NCBI GenBank assembly: GCA_031180725.1
Contig: JAPSLO010000005.1
Coordinates: forward strand, 124,001-188,000
DNA: 64,000 nt
Direction: 5' to 3'
DNA from: Roseomonas sp.
GTDB lineage: Bacteria; Pseudomonadota; Alphaproteobacteria; Acetobacterales; Acetobacteraceae
Part shown: in pieces, positions 8,137-17,091 of the stretch
Layout of the letters: each line of letters opens with the position of its first letter
Position numbering within the stretch: position 1 is the stretch's first letter
Program-made: the position numbers and the translations under genes
Notes under the pieces: model-generated
What the model saw: the letters and a program-made list of their open reading frames with translations, nothing else
Database searches by the model: none
Told to the model about the DNA's origin: nothing

Positions 8137-9099
8137 TCAGCCCGGTGTAAGGTTGGCGGCGCGCACCACTTCGGCATAGGCGGTGGTGTCGCGGCGAATG
8201 CGGTGAGACAGCGCGCCAGGACCTTGGGCCAGCACCTCCAGCCCCATCTCTGCCATCCGGGCGCGCGTGGCAGGCCGTCCGATAGCCTCCGCAATGGCCG
8301 TGGAGAGCGCAGCCTTCACCTCCGGCCGGCCGCCGGCCGGCATCACCACCCCATACCAAGTATCGGAGACAAGCTGGCCATAGCCGAGCTCTGTCAGGGT
8401 GGGCACCTCCGGCAGCAGGCGGTGCCGCGCTCCCGCGACGATGCCCAGTGCCTTCAGTTGTCCGTCGCGGATGGCGGGCAGCACGTCGGACAGATTGCCA
8501 AAGGTGTAATCCACTCGTCCGGCCAGCAGATCCGTCAACATCGGTGCCACCCCACGATAGGGCACGTGCTGCGCATTCAGCCCGGCCAGCAGCTTCAATT
8601 GCTCAAGCCCCATGTGCTGGCTGGTGCCATTGCCATTTGTGCCAAAGGACAGTCCGGCGCCGGGCTGGCGGGCCTTTGCCAGGAAGCGGGCAAAGTCGGC
8701 TGCCACGGAAGGATGGCAGGCCAGTACATGAGGGGTTTCCACCAGCAGGGCCAGCGGGTCGAAATCCGTCTGCGCATCATAGGGCTGCGGCTTGTGCAGG
8801 GACTGGTTGACCGTGAAGCTGTTGGCCACCATCAGCACGGTCTGGCCATCCGCTGGCATCGTCTTCACTGCCTGCACCGCCACCAGCGTGCCGGCGCCTG
8901 GCCGGTTCTCCACCACAACGGGCTGGCCCAGCAGGGGCGCGGCGCCTTCGGCCACCACGCGGCCGACCAGGTCGAAGCTGGAGCCCGGCGGGAAGGGCAC
9001 CACGTAGCGCAGCGGGGCCGAGGGCTTCCAGGCGCTGCCCTGCGCCAGGACCGGCATGGCCAGCAGAGATGGCAAGGCAAGAAGGGAACGGCGGCGCAT
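8137..9099 (-). CDS. TctC/Bug-family periplasmic binding protein 2
   Basis: A 320-residue solute receptor with leader MRRRSLLALPSLLAMPVLAQ. The family motifs are YVVPFPPGSSFDLVGR, VVENRPGAGTL, SFGTNGNGTSQHMG and VPYRGVAPMLTDLLAG. The frame is open to 9162, but the ATG at 9099 is preceded by GGAGA at 6-7 bases spacing and starts the signal peptide directly; ATG 9111 is the alternative. The glycine-rich first loop has SS where most members have GGT. It stands alone, divergent from htpG, without transporter membrane genes or an adjacent enzyme. Confidence 0.92.
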   Translation of the reverse strand: MRRRSLLALPSLLAMPVLAQGSAWKPSAPLRYVVPFPPGSSFDLVGRVVAEGAAPLLGQPVVVENRPGAGTLVAVQAVKTMPADGQTVLMVANSFTVNQSLHKPQPYDAQTDFDPLALLVETPHVLACHPSVAADFARFLAKARQPGAGLSFGTNGNGTSQHMGLEQLKLLAGLNAQHVPYRGVAPMLTDLLAGRVDYTFGNLSDVLPAIRDGQLKALGIVAGARHRLLPEVPTLTELGYGQLVSDTWYGVVMPAGGRPEVKAALSTAIAEAIGRPATRARMAEMGLEVLAQGPGALSHRIRRDTTAYAEVVRAANLTPG

Positions 9100-9225
9100 C
9101 GCGGTCTCCATGGGCAATGGTCCGCTCGGCGTACATGGCACCGGGCGGTTGCGCCGCACCAAGCAATCCGCATGCCGCCGGCGCCGTCATTGCGGACATC
9201 ACTGGCCAGGACAGTGCCGGGCCGG

Positions 9226-9254
9226 TTGAAACAGCGCCTTTCCGCCCGCATATC
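9226..9254 (+). promoter_or_regulatory. Putative heat-shock (RpoH-type) promoter of htpG
   Basis: TTGAAA at 9226-9231 is followed after 17 bases by CATATC at 9249-9254, the latter inside CCGCATAT. This resembles the alphaproteobacterial RpoH pattern (CTTGAA ... C-rich CATAT). The start codon lies 35 bases beyond. The placement before a heat-shock chaperone gene supports it; transcription data would be needed to confirm. Confidence 0.55.
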
Positions 9255-9288
9255 GGCCGCCGCCCGCGTTCAGTCCTGAGGAAAAACC

Positions 9289-11115
9289 ATGAGCGAGACC
9301 CTGGAACGGCATGAATTCGGCGCCGAGGTGGGGCGCCTGCTGGATCTCGTCGTGCACGCGCTCTACTCGGAGCGCGAGATCTTCCTGCGTGAGCTGGTGG
9401 CCAATGCCGCCGACGCCGTGGACCGCCGCCGCTTCGAGGCGCTGACCAATCCGGAGCTGGGCCTGCCGGCCGAGACCAAGGTACGTGTCCTGCCGGACAA
9501 GGCGGCGCGGACGCTGACGATCTCCGACCCCGGCATCGGGATGAGCAAGTCGGAGCTGGCCCAGCACCTGGGCACCATCGCCCGTTCCGGCACGCTGGCC
9601 TTCGCGAAGTCGCTCGCCGAGGCGCCGGCGGCCCAAAAGCCCAGCCTGATCGGCCAGTTCGGCGTCGGCTTCTACTCGGCCTTCATGGTGGCGGAGCGGG
9701 TGGAAGTGACATCCCGCCGCGCGGGCACGGAGGAAGCCTGGATCTGGGCCAGCGATGGCAAGGGGGAATACACCCTGGCGCCTGCCAGCCGCGGCGAGCC
9801 CGGCACCGACATCGTGCTGCATATGAAGGCCGATGCCGAGGAGTTCCTGGAGCCGTTCCGGCTGCAATCCATCATCCGCAAATGGGCGGACCACATCTCC
9901 ATCCCCATCACCGTGGCCCGCGATGGCAAGGACGAGCCGGCGAACGAAGGCACGGCGCTGTGGCGCAAGCCGAAGAGCGAGGTGACCGAGGAGCAGTACA
10001 CCGAGTTTTACCGCCACGTCGCCCACGCCTTCGACCAGCCCTGGGCCACGTTGCACTGGCGCGCGGAAGGCACGCTGGATTTCAGCGCGCTGCTGTTCAT
10101 ACCGGGCGCCAAGCCCTTCATGGCCGTGGAGGAGGTGCGCGAAAGCCGCGTGCGCCTGCATGTCCGCCGCATGTTCATCACCGATGAAGCCGGGCTGCTG
10201 CCACCCTGGCTGCGCTTCGTTCAGGGCGTGGTGGATACGGAGGACCTGCCGCTGAATGTCAGCCGCGAGATGCTGCAGGCGACCCCGGTGCTGGCCCGCA
10301 TCCGCAAGGCCGTGACCAGCCGCGTTCTGTCCGAGCTGAAGACCAGGGCCAAGGACGCCGAGGCCTATGCGAAGTTCTGGGAGAATTTCGGCCCGGTGTT
10401 GAAGGAAGGCGTCTGGGAGGATGCCGAGCACCGCAAGGATGTGGCTGCCCTGCTGCGCTTCCGCTCCTCCTCCGTGGAGGGCTGGACCTCGCTGGCCGAT
10501 TATGTGGGACGGATGAGGGAGGGGCAGGAGGCGATCTACGTCCTGGCCGGCGACGACGCCGTGGCGCTGGCAAAGTCGCCGCAGCTCGAGGGCTTCCGCG
10601 CCAAGGGCGTGGAGGTGCTGCTGCTGTCGGATGGCATCGACGCCTTCTGGCCGGAACGCCTGGCCGAGTTCGAGGGCATGCCGATCCGCAGCATCACCCA
10701 GGGCACGATCGATCTTTCGAAGATCGCCGGCGACGCACCAGCCGGCGAGGCCGCTGATCTCACCAGGCTGCTGCCGCTGCTGAAGGACGCGCTGAAGGAC
10801 GAGGTCAGCGAGGTCCGCGCGACCGATCGCCTGGTGGACAGCGCCGTGGTGCTGGCCGCGCCGGAGTTCGGCCCGGACCTGCAGATGGCCCGCATGCTGC
10901 GCCGGGCCGGCCGCAGCTTCGGGGGCAGCCTGCCAGTACTGGAAGTGAACCCGCGCCACCCGCTGATCCGCAAGCTGGCCGAGGGCGCAGCCACCGATAC
11001 GACGCTTGCCGAGACAGCGGGGCTGCTACTGGACCTGGCCCGCGTGCAGGATGGCGACAGCCCGCGGGATCCGGCGGCCTTCGCCCGGCGCGTGGCGGTC
11101 GCCCTAGCAGGCTGA
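9289..11115 (+). CDS. htpG: Molecular chaperone HtpG (Hsp90)
   Basis: A 608-residue bacterial Hsp90, close to the usual 620-630. The N-terminal GHKL ATPase shows [20 protein letters not shown] (residues 24-43; the family more often has SNASDA), [11 protein letters not shown], and the lid/glycine segment [16 protein letters not shown]. The middle domain contains NVSREMLQ with the catalytic-loop arginine, and the C-terminus holds the dimerisation part. It is an ATP-driven cytosolic chaperone for stress and client maturation. A GAGGAAAAACC ribosome site precedes the ATG. It is a single-gene unit between a heat-shock-like promoter and a terminator hairpin. Confidence 0.97.
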   Translation: MSETLERHEFGAEVGRLLDLVVHALYSEREIFLRELVANAADAVDRRRFEALTNPELGLPAETKVRVLPDKAARTLTISDPGIGMSKSELAQHLGTIARSGTLAFAKSLAEAPAAQKPSLIGQFGVGFYSAFMVAERVEVTSRRAGTEEAWIWASDGKGEYTLAPASRGEPGTDIVLHMKADAEEFLEPFRLQSIIRKWADHISIPITVARDGKDEPANEGTALWRKPKSEVTEEQYTEFYRHVAHAFDQPWATLHWRAEGTLDFSALLFIPGAKPFMAVEEVRESRVRLHVRRMFITDEAGLLPPWLRFVQGVVDTEDLPLNVSREMLQATPVLARIRKAVTSRVLSELKTRAKDAEAYAKFWENFGPVLKEGVWEDAEHRKDVAALLRFRSSSVEGWTSLADYVGRMREGQEAIYVLAGDDAVALAKSPQLEGFRAKGVEVLLLSDGIDAFWPERLAEFEGMPIRSITQGTIDLSKIAGDAPAGEAADLTRLLPLLKDALKDEVSEVRATDRLVDSAVVLAAPEFGPDLQMARMLRRAGRSFGGSLPVLEVNPRHPLIRKLAEGAATDTTLAETAGLLLDLARVQDGDSPRDPAAFARRVAVALAG

Positions 11116-11121
11116 CCGCCG

Positions 11122-11147
11122 GCCGAAGGAGCGGCCGCCCCTTCGGC
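11122..11147 (+). terminator. Terminator hairpin after htpG
   Basis: GCCGAAGG (11122-11129) pairs perfectly with CCTTCGGC (11140-11147). The intervening GCGGCCGC can fold further. It begins 7 bases after the htpG stop. Confidence 0.65.
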
Positions 11148-11214
11148 TTGCCGATCGGGTGGCCCGGACGCATTGTGCGCGCGATTCGGGCTGTGCCCAA
11201 GAAGGGAGAGCATC

Positions 11215-12075
11215 ATGGTCGCGCACAATGCCGGCCGCCGGGCCATCTTCGGCGGCGGCGCGGTGGCCCTCGCCGCCGCATCCGGTCTGCCCGCCGCAGC
11301 GCAGCCCGCCGGGGGCAACACCTTGCAGGCGATCCGCGACCGCGGTGAGCTGCGCATCGGCGTCGCGCCGGGCGAGCCCTGGTTCTATCGCGACCAGCGC
11401 AGCAACGAATGGCACGGCATCGGCTGGGGCGTCGGCGTGGCGCTGGCGCGCGAGCTGAATGTGCGCCCCGTCCCCGTGGAGACCACCTGGGGCAATGCGG
11501 TGGCGGGCCTTCAGGCCGGCCAGTTCGATGTCATGTTCGTTCTGGATGCCACGCCGCAGCGCGCGCTGGCCGTGGATTTCCCAGTGCAGCCGATGTTCTA
11601 CTACGCGCAGGGCCTGCTGGTGCGCCCGGGCCTTACCATCCGCACTTGGGAAGACGCCAACAAGCCGGAGGTGCGCGTCGGCGTGGTCCTCGGCACCTCG
11701 CCCGACCGCGACGTGACGGCACGCCTGCCGCGCGCGCAGATCGAGCGCTTCCCCACGGCGGACGAAACCGCCGCCGCCTTCCAGGCCGGCCGAGTGGATG
11801 CGATCTCGCTGTTCCACCCCGCACTGGTGATGCTGCGGGCCCGCGTCCGCCGCGGCACGGTGCTGCTGCCGGAGCCCTTCCGTGCGGCCGCCACCAGCGC
11901 CGGCGTGCGGCGCGAGGCCGACAAGTCCTGGCGCGACTGGCTGGGTCTCGCACTGGCACACATGTACACCACCGGCGAGACGCAGAAGATCTACGAGGAC
12001 TACCTGACCTTCCGCAGCATCGATCCTGCCGGCGCCCCGCCGGTGATGCGGGAGATGTGGCAGAGCCGCGGCTGA
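11215..12075 (+). CDS. Amino-acid ABC transporter substrate-binding protein (family 3)
   Basis: A 286-residue periplasmic binding protein with a leader (GRRAIFGGGAVALAAASGLP, twin arginine, cleavage after about residue 27) and the family 3 opening LQAIRDRGELRIGV. A central region resembles polar-amino-acid receptors (WGNAVAGLQAGQFDVMF). It is the first gene of a tight operon with two permeases, an ATPase, a class IV aminotransferase-fold protein and a D-aminopeptidase. The frame begins earlier, but the ATG at 11215 has AAGGGAGAG before it and starts the signal sequence. The enzymatic neighbours suggest amino acids released from D-peptides as ligand; this is inference. Confidence 0.9.
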   Translation: MVAHNAGRRAIFGGGAVALAAASGLPAAAQPAGGNTLQAIRDRGELRIGVAPGEPWFYRDQRSNEWHGIGWGVGVALARELNVRPVPVETTWGNAVAGLQAGQFDVMFVLDATPQRALAVDFPVQPMFYYAQGLLVRPGLTIRTWEDANKPEVRVGVVLGTSPDRDVTARLPRAQIERFPTADETAAAFQAGRVDAISLFHPALVMLRARVRRGTVLLPEPFRAAATSAGVRREADKSWRDWLGLALAHMYTTGETQKIYEDYLTFRSIDPAGAPPVMREMWQSRG

Positions 12076-12097
12076 CCACGGCGCCAGGCACGGACGC

Positions 12098-12766
12098 ATG
12101 AATTACCAGTGGGATTTCTCGCCGGTCTGGCGCAATGCCGGCCCGCTGCTTGAAGGGCTGGGCAATACGCTCTGGCTGTCCTTCTGGTCCATCCTGCTGG
12201 GGCTCGCCCTGGGCCTGGTGCTGGCGCTGCTGCGGCTGTCGCGGCTGCGCCCGGTGTCCCTGCTGGCGCTGGCGGTCATCGAGTTCTACCGGAACACGCC
12301 GCCGCTGGTGCATTTCTTTTGGTACTTCTTCGGTCTGCCCATCCTGCTGAATGTCAGCATGAGCCCCTTCCTGGCGGCCCTGTTGGCGCTTTCCATCCAG
12401 TCCGGCACCTTCTTCGCGGAGATCTTCCGGGGCGGCATCGTCTCGATCGAGCCCGGCCAATGGGAAGCCGGCCGGGCGCTGGGCATGTCGGAGATGCGGC
12501 TGATGCGGCGGATCATCCTGCCGCAGGCCGTGCGCCGGATGGTCCCGCCGCTGATGGAGCGCAGCTTCGAGCTGGTGAAGACCACGGCGCTGGCTGCGAC
12601 GCTCGCCTATGGCGAGCTTTTGTACCGCGCCATGGTCATCGCATCCGCGACCTTCCGGCCGCTGGAGATCTACACCAGCGTGGCGGCTGCCTTTTTCCTG
12701 GTGCTGTTCCTGGCCAGCCTTGGCATGCGCCGCGTGGAAGCCTGGTTGCGGCGCGGGCATCGCTGA
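12098..12766 (+). CDS. Amino-acid ABC transporter permease 1 (HisM/GlnP family)
   Basis: A 222-residue inner-membrane permease. About five hydrophobic helices are seen, starting with LWLSFWSILLGLALGLVLAL. The family mark EFYRNTPPLVHFFWYFFG is present. The cytoplasmic EAA coupling loop reads EAGRALGMSEMRLMRRIILP (about residues 125-144) and contacts the ATPase. The gene starts 22 bases after the binding-protein stop and ends 3 bases before the second permease. The two permeases are paralogues that would form a heterodimeric channel. Confidence 0.93.
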   Translation: MNYQWDFSPVWRNAGPLLEGLGNTLWLSFWSILLGLALGLVLALLRLSRLRPVSLLALAVIEFYRNTPPLVHFFWYFFGLPILLNVSMSPFLAALLALSIQSGTFFAEIFRGGIVSIEPGQWEAGRALGMSEMRLMRRIILPQAVRRMVPPLMERSFELVKTTALAATLAYGELLYRAMVIASATFRPLEIYTSVAAAFFLVLFLASLGMRRVEAWLRRGHR

Positions 12767-12769
12767 GCC

Positions 12770-13441
12770 ATGCTGGAGTACGAGTTCGACTTCCTGGAGA
12801 TCCTGCGCAACGGCGACCTGCTGCTGCGCGGCGTCTGGCTGACAGTCGCGCTCTGGGCCATTGCCTTTGCCACGGCGCTGGTCACTGGACTGTTTCTGGG
12901 CATCGCCCGTTCCTCGCCGCGCGCGGCGCTGAACTGGCCGGCGACCGCCTATATCGAGGTGTTCCGCAACACGCCGGTGCTGGTGCAACTCGTCTGGTTC
13001 TACTACGCATTCCCGGTGCTGACCGGCATCCAGGTCTCGCCCTTCCTGGCCGCCAGCCTGGGTCTCTGCCTCAACACCTCGGCCTATTGCGCGGAGATCT
13101 ACCGCGGCGGGCTGCAATCCATCACCGCCGGCCAATGGGAAGCCGGACGCGCGCTTGGCATGCCCTACTGGACGCTGATGCGTCGCATCATCCTACCGCA
13201 GGCCGTGCGCCGCATGGTGCCCGCTTTTACCAACCGTGCGGTGGAACTGGCGAAGATGACCTCCATCGCGTCCGTCATCACCGTGCATGAGCTGATGCAT
13301 GAGGCGCGGACGCTGAGCACGCAGAGCTTCCTGCCGCTGGAGACGTTCACGGTGGTGGCGTTCATCTACTTCGCGCTGATCTATCCCGGCACGCTGGCTG
13401 CGCTGCTGCTGGAAAAGCGCCTGGCGGCGAAGGGGAGCTGA
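12770..13441 (+). CDS. Amino-acid ABC transporter permease 2 (HisQ/GlnP family)
   Basis: A 223-residue permease paralogous to the preceding one. It opens with a hydrophobic helix LTVALWAIAFATALVTGLFL, then EVFRNTPVLVQLVWFYYAFP. The EAA loop EAGRALGMPYWTLMRRIILP matches the first permease closely. Three bases separate it from the upstream stop and three from the downstream ATPase, so the three genes are almost certainly co-translated. It forms the transmembrane pore with permease 1. Confidence 0.93.
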   Translation: MLEYEFDFLEILRNGDLLLRGVWLTVALWAIAFATALVTGLFLGIARSSPRAALNWPATAYIEVFRNTPVLVQLVWFYYAFPVLTGIQVSPFLAASLGLCLNTSAYCAEIYRGGLQSITAGQWEAGRALGMPYWTLMRRIILPQAVRRMVPAFTNRAVELAKMTSIASVITVHELMHEARTLSTQSFLPLETFTVVAFIYFALIYPGTLAALLLEKRLAAKGS

Positions 13442-13444
13442 GCC

Positions 13445-14212
13445 ATGGAGGAGGTGCTGCGCATCCAGGGGTTGCGCAAAAGCTTCGGCGCGAACGAGGT
13501 CCTCTCTGGCATTGAACTGACCGTGCGGAAGGGCGAGCGGATCGCTATTCTTGGCTCTTCCGGTTCCGGCAAGAGCACGCTGCTGCGCTGCATCAACCTG
13601 ATGGAAATGCCGACGACCGGCCGCATCCTGCTGGATGGCAGGCCGGTGGGCCAGGAGACGAAGGGCGGTATCCGGTATCGGGAAGCCGAGCTCTGCCAGC
13701 TGCGTACCCGTGTCGGCATGATCTTCCAGCAGTTCAACCTGTTCCCTCACATGACCGCGCTGCAGAATGTGATGGAAGGCCCGCTTTCCGTGCTCGGCCT
13801 GCCAAGGCGCGAAGCCGTGGCCCGCGCGGAGCGTTACCTGGCCGAAGTGGGCCTCGCGGAGAAGGCAGGGCAGTATCCCTCGCGCCTCTCGGGGGGACAG
13901 CAGCAGCGCGTGGCCATCGCGCGCGCCCTCGCGATGGAACCGGAGGTGCTGCTGTTCGACGAGCCGACCTCGGCGCTCGATCCGGAATTGGTGGGCGAGG
14001 TGCTGGAAACCATCCTGGCCCTGTCCCGCCAGGGCCGCACCATGCTGCTGGTGACGCATGAGCTGGGTTTCGCCTTCCACTTCGCCACCCGCGTGCTGTT
14101 CCTGCACCAGGGCCGCATCCTGGAGGAAGGCACGCCCGAACAGGTGCTGCGCCATCCGCGCGAGGACCGCACCCGCGCCTTCATCGGGCGCCATTCCACC
14201 TTCGCCTTCTGA
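13445..14212 (+). CDS. Amino-acid ABC transporter ATP-binding protein (GlnQ-like)
   Basis: A 255-residue ABC ATPase. Walker A is GSSGSGKST (residues 37-45), the Q-loop lies at MIFQQFNLFPHM, and the signature is LSGGQQQR. Walker B is VLLFDEPTSALD and the switch histidine is in LLVTHEL. The sequence follows polar-amino-acid importers (RCINLMEMPTTGRILLDG). It powers uptake through the two permeases. It is nine bases upstream of the aminotransferase-like gene. Confidence 0.95.
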   Translation: MEEVLRIQGLRKSFGANEVLSGIELTVRKGERIAILGSSGSGKSTLLRCINLMEMPTTGRILLDGRPVGQETKGGIRYREAELCQLRTRVGMIFQQFNLFPHMTALQNVMEGPLSVLGLPRREAVARAERYLAEVGLAEKAGQYPSRLSGGQQQRVAIARALAMEPEVLLFDEPTSALDPELVGEVLETILALSRQGRTMLLVTHELGFAFHFATRVLFLHQGRILEEGTPEQVLRHPREDRTRAFIGRHSTFAF

Positions 14213-14221
14213 GGATCTGCC

Positions 14222-15136
14222 ATGGCCGTGGAGAGTAAGGGCGCCCAGACGCCGGCGGAGGACCCGCGCAACGAAAAGGTGCTGATCTACCTGAATGGCC
14301 GGATGGTGCCGCGTGAGCAGGCCGTGGTCTCCATCTTCGATGCCGGCTTCGGGCTGGGGGATGGCGTGTGGGAAGGCATCCGCCTCAGCCACGGCCGGCT
14401 GGTGGCGGTAGAGGACCACCTGAAGCGGCTTTACGATGGCGCGCGCGCCATCGCGCTGGAAATCGGCGTGGATCCCGCGGGGATGCGCCGCATCCTTGAA
14501 CAGACCTGCGAAGCCAATGGCATGACCCATGGCGCGCATCTCCGCCTGATGGTCACGCGCGGCGAGAAGAAGACGGTGCACCAGGACCCGCGCAACGCGC
14601 TGGGCAAGCCCACCATCGTGGTGACCGCCGAGTACAAGATGCCGGACCCCGATGTGAAGCGGAACGGGTTGAAGCTGTTCACCTCGACCTTCCGCTGCAG
14701 CGGGCCGGATGTGTTCGACCTGCGGCTCAACTCCCACAGCCGGCTGAACCTGATCCAGGCGCTGCTGCAGGCCATCCAGGCCGGCGCGCATGAGGCGCTG
14801 ATGCTGGACCCGCTGGGCTTCGTGGCGAGCTGCAACTCCACCAACTTCTTCATCGTGCGCGACGGCGCCGTCGTCACTTCCACCGGCCGCTTTAACTTCA
14901 AGGGCATCACCCGGGCGAAGGTGATCGCGCTCTGTGCCGAGCACGGCATCCCCTGCCGGCAGGAGGATTTCACCCTGGCCGAGGTCTATAGCGCTGACGA
15001 GGCCTTCGTGACCGGCACCTTCGGCGGCGTCACGCCCGTGGCCGCCGTAGATGGGCATGTGCTGCCAGGCAGCGGGCCGGGCCCGCTGACTTCGCGGCTC
15101 AGCGAGCTCTACGACCGCACCTATCTCGGCCCCTAG
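14222..15136 (+). CDS. Class IV aminotransferase-fold protein lacking the usual active-site lysine
   Basis: A 304-residue fold-type IV PLP-enzyme homologue (BCAT, D-amino-acid aminotransferase, ADC lyase superfamily). N-terminal marks are LNGRMVPREQAVVSIFDAGF and GDGVWEGIRL. The C-terminal phosphate-binding segment FKGITRAKVI and TGTFGGVTPV are also kept. Where D-AAT has D-I-K-S-L-N and PabC has K-T-L-N, this protein reads NSHSRLNLIQ (residues 170-179). No lysine occurs between K151 and K227. The Glu that normally contacts the PLP ring nitrogen is also missing (VASCNSTNFF, residues 201-210). It may be a divergent enzyme with altered chemistry or a non-transaminating binder. Its place between an amino-acid importer and a D-aminopeptidase suggests D-amino-acid metabolism. 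The fold is sure, the reaction is not. Confidence 0.82.
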   Translation: MAVESKGAQTPAEDPRNEKVLIYLNGRMVPREQAVVSIFDAGFGLGDGVWEGIRLSHGRLVAVEDHLKRLYDGARAIALEIGVDPAGMRRILEQTCEANGMTHGAHLRLMVTRGEKKTVHQDPRNALGKPTIVVTAEYKMPDPDVKRNGLKLFTSTFRCSGPDVFDLRLNSHSRLNLIQALLQAIQAGAHEALMLDPLGFVASCNSTNFFIVRDGAVVTSTGRFNFKGITRAKVIALCAEHGIPCRQEDFTLAEVYSADEAFVTGTFGGVTPVAAVDGHVLPGSGPGPLTSRLSELYDRTYLGP

Positions 15137-15216
15137 GACTGAACGTCACGGGAGCACCTTTCTCCCCGCCTCGCGGGCCATTGCCCGCGTGCGCCCAGCG
15201 GCGGAAACTGCGGCGC

Positions 15217-16776
15217 ATGAGCACCCTGTCCACCCGCCTTGACGCCTGCATCGCTGCCCTGCCGCGCCTCTATCCCGGCCCTGGCGGAGCCGTGGCCGTG
15301 CTGAAGGACGGCCACGTGCTGGTGCGGCACGCCTGGGGGTTCGCGAATGCGGAACGGCGTATTGCCTTCACGCCGCGCAGCCTGTTCCGCATGTGCTCCA
15401 TCACCAAGCAGTTCACCTGCGCGCTGGTGCTGGATGCCTTTCCGGATCCGAGCGCGCTGGACGGCGATGTCGCGCGCCGGTTGCCATTGCTGGCGGAAGC
15501 CGCGCCCTCAGCGCTGCATCTCTGCCACAACCAGTCCGGCCTGCGCGACTACTGGGCGGTGGCGATGCTACATGGCTCGCCGGTGGAAGCCCCCTTTGGC
15601 GATGCAGAGGCCGCGCGCGTCGTCGCCGGCACGCGCAGCCTGCATTTCCGGCCGGGCACGCGCTTCTCCTACGTCAACCAGAATTTCCGCCTGCTATCCG
15701 ATATCCTGGAGGAGCGGACTGGCCGCAGCTTCGCCGAGCTGCTGCGCACGCGCATCTTCAACCGCGCTGGTATGGATAGCGCATTCCTGGCCGCTGACAC
15801 GCGCGCCATGCCGGATGGCACCGAAGGCTATGAGGGCAGCCAGACCGGCGGCTTCCGCCTGGCGAAGAACCGGGTGCTGTGGACCGGCGATGCCGGGCTC
15901 GGCGCCAGTCTCGACGACATGATCGCCTGGGAACGGCATGTGGATGCCACCCGCGACGACCCGGAAGCGCTCCACAGCCGCCTCTCGGCGCCGGTCACCT
16001 TTGCCGATGGCACACCGGCGGAGTACGGTTTCGGCCTTGGCCGCGGAATGGAATTCGGGCGCTCCCTGACGGGCCATGGCGGCGCGCTGCGCGGCTGGCG
16101 CAGCCACCGGCTCTACATGCCGTCGGAACGCATCTCCGTTGTGGTGATGTTCAATCACCTGTCGGATGCCGCCGGCGCGGCGATCCGCGTGCTGGGCGCC
16201 GTGCTGGGCGAGGAGAAGCGGGCCCCCGCGCGCGACCTGCCCGACCCGGCCTGGCTCGGCGCCTATATGGAACCGGAGACAGGCCTTTCTGCCCGCATCG
16301 ATCGTATGGCGGACGGCGCGCTGCGCCTGCGCCACGGCCACTCCGCCGAGACACTGGAACTGCGCCCCGATGGCACCGCCGGCAACGGCAAGACACGGCT
16401 GCATGTCGAAGCAGGTGGCCTCTGGATGGATCGGCCGGGCGAGAACCGCAGCGGGCGGCTCACGCCCATTCCGGGCATGCCGAGCCAGGATGTCGCGGGC
16501 CTCTACCGCTGCGCGGAGCTGGAGGCGGAGCTGACGGTACAGGGGGCCGGCGGCGTGCTCTATGGCGGCTTCTCCGGCTTCCTGGGTCAGGGGCGAATGG
16601 AATTGCTGGAGCCCATCGGCCCGGATGTCTGGGCCCTTCCCTGCCCGCGTGCCCTGGACCACACGCCGCCCGGCGACTGGACCCTGGCCTTCCGGCGCGG
16701 CGCGGACGGAAGGACGGAGGGCGTGACGGTGGGATGCTGGCTGGCGCGGGGGCTGGACTACGCGCGGGTGGGCTGA
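15217..16776 (+). CDS. dap: D-aminopeptidase (serine hydrolase family S12)
   Basis: A 519-residue penicillin-recognising serine hydrolase, matching the 520 residues of Ochrobactrum anthropi D-aminopeptidase DAP. Catalytic motifs are SITK (Ser61, Lys64), YVN (152-154) and a late HGG (GHGGALRGWRS). DAP has Ser62/Lys65/Tyr153 at nearly the same places. After the catalytic domain come two eight-stranded barrel-like C-terminal domains, as in DAP. The enzyme removes N-terminal D-amino acids from peptides. The frame opens at TTG 15181, but the ATG at 15217 fits the homologue. It follows the aminotransferase-like gene by 80 bases in the same direction. No signal peptide is evident, so it probably acts in the cytoplasm. 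Confidence 0.85.
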   Translation: MSTLSTRLDACIAALPRLYPGPGGAVAVLKDGHVLVRHAWGFANAERRIAFTPRSLFRMCSITKQFTCALVLDAFPDPSALDGDVARRLPLLAEAAPSALHLCHNQSGLRDYWAVAMLHGSPVEAPFGDAEAARVVAGTRSLHFRPGTRFSYVNQNFRLLSDILEERTGRSFAELLRTRIFNRAGMDSAFLAADTRAMPDGTEGYEGSQTGGFRLAKNRVLWTGDAGLGASLDDMIAWERHVDATRDDPEALHSRLSAPVTFADGTPAEYGFGLGRGMEFGRSLTGHGGALRGWRSHRLYMPSERISVVVMFNHLSDAAGAAIRVLGAVLGEEKRAPARDLPDPAWLGAYMEPETGLSARIDRMADGALRLRHGHSAETLELRPDGTAGNGKTRLHVEAGGLWMDRPGENRSGRLTPIPGMPSQDVAGLYRCAELEAELTVQGAGGVLYGGFSGFLGQGRMELLEPIGPDVWALPCPRALDHTPPGDWTLAFRRGADGRTEGVTVGCWLARGLDYARVG

Positions 16777-16869
16777 CGGAAGAAAGCACCCTCACCCCAA
16801 CCCTCTCCTGCCAGCACAGGAGCGGCGCGCCAGATGGGCGTTCGGTGCTGCTTCTCCGCTTTTGGATCG

Positions 16870-17091
16870 CTATTCGCGCCAGAAGGGTTTCCGGACCTCC
16901 ATCAGCACGTCGTAGCGGCTGATCCCCATGTCGCGCAGTTCGCGTTCGCCCAGTTCCGCCAGGCGCTGGCGGCTGCCCGAGCGGTCAATGCAGCGCAACG
17001 CCCAGTGCAGCAGGCGCAGGGGCCAGCGGGGCCGCCGCTGACGCTGACGCGCGCCGGGCAGCGCCAGCACATTGTCACCGGATGCCCGCAT
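16870..17091 (-). CDS. DUF1127 small arginine-rich protein
   Basis: A 73-residue protein ending in the DUF1127 (YjiS-like) signature: RQRLAELGERELRDMGISRYD followed by RKPFWRE. This motif is common in alphaproteobacteria; some members affect RNA turnover and phosphate or carbon metabolism. The frame opens at 17145, but ATG 17091 shares one base with the stop of the CoA-transferase gene (TGATG), has a run of G 4 bases upstream, and gives the typical size. It is the last gene of the minus-strand operon that begins at 19264. Confidence 0.8.
   Translation of the reverse strand: MRASGDNVLALPGARQRQRRPRWPLRLLHWALRCIDRSGSRQRLAELGERELRDMGISRYDVLMEVRKPFWRE

Noticed and set aside
9199-10959. Long open frame antisense to htpG
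   Set aside because: Low-complexity Q/H/A/G-rich translation without family features; a shadow of htpG.
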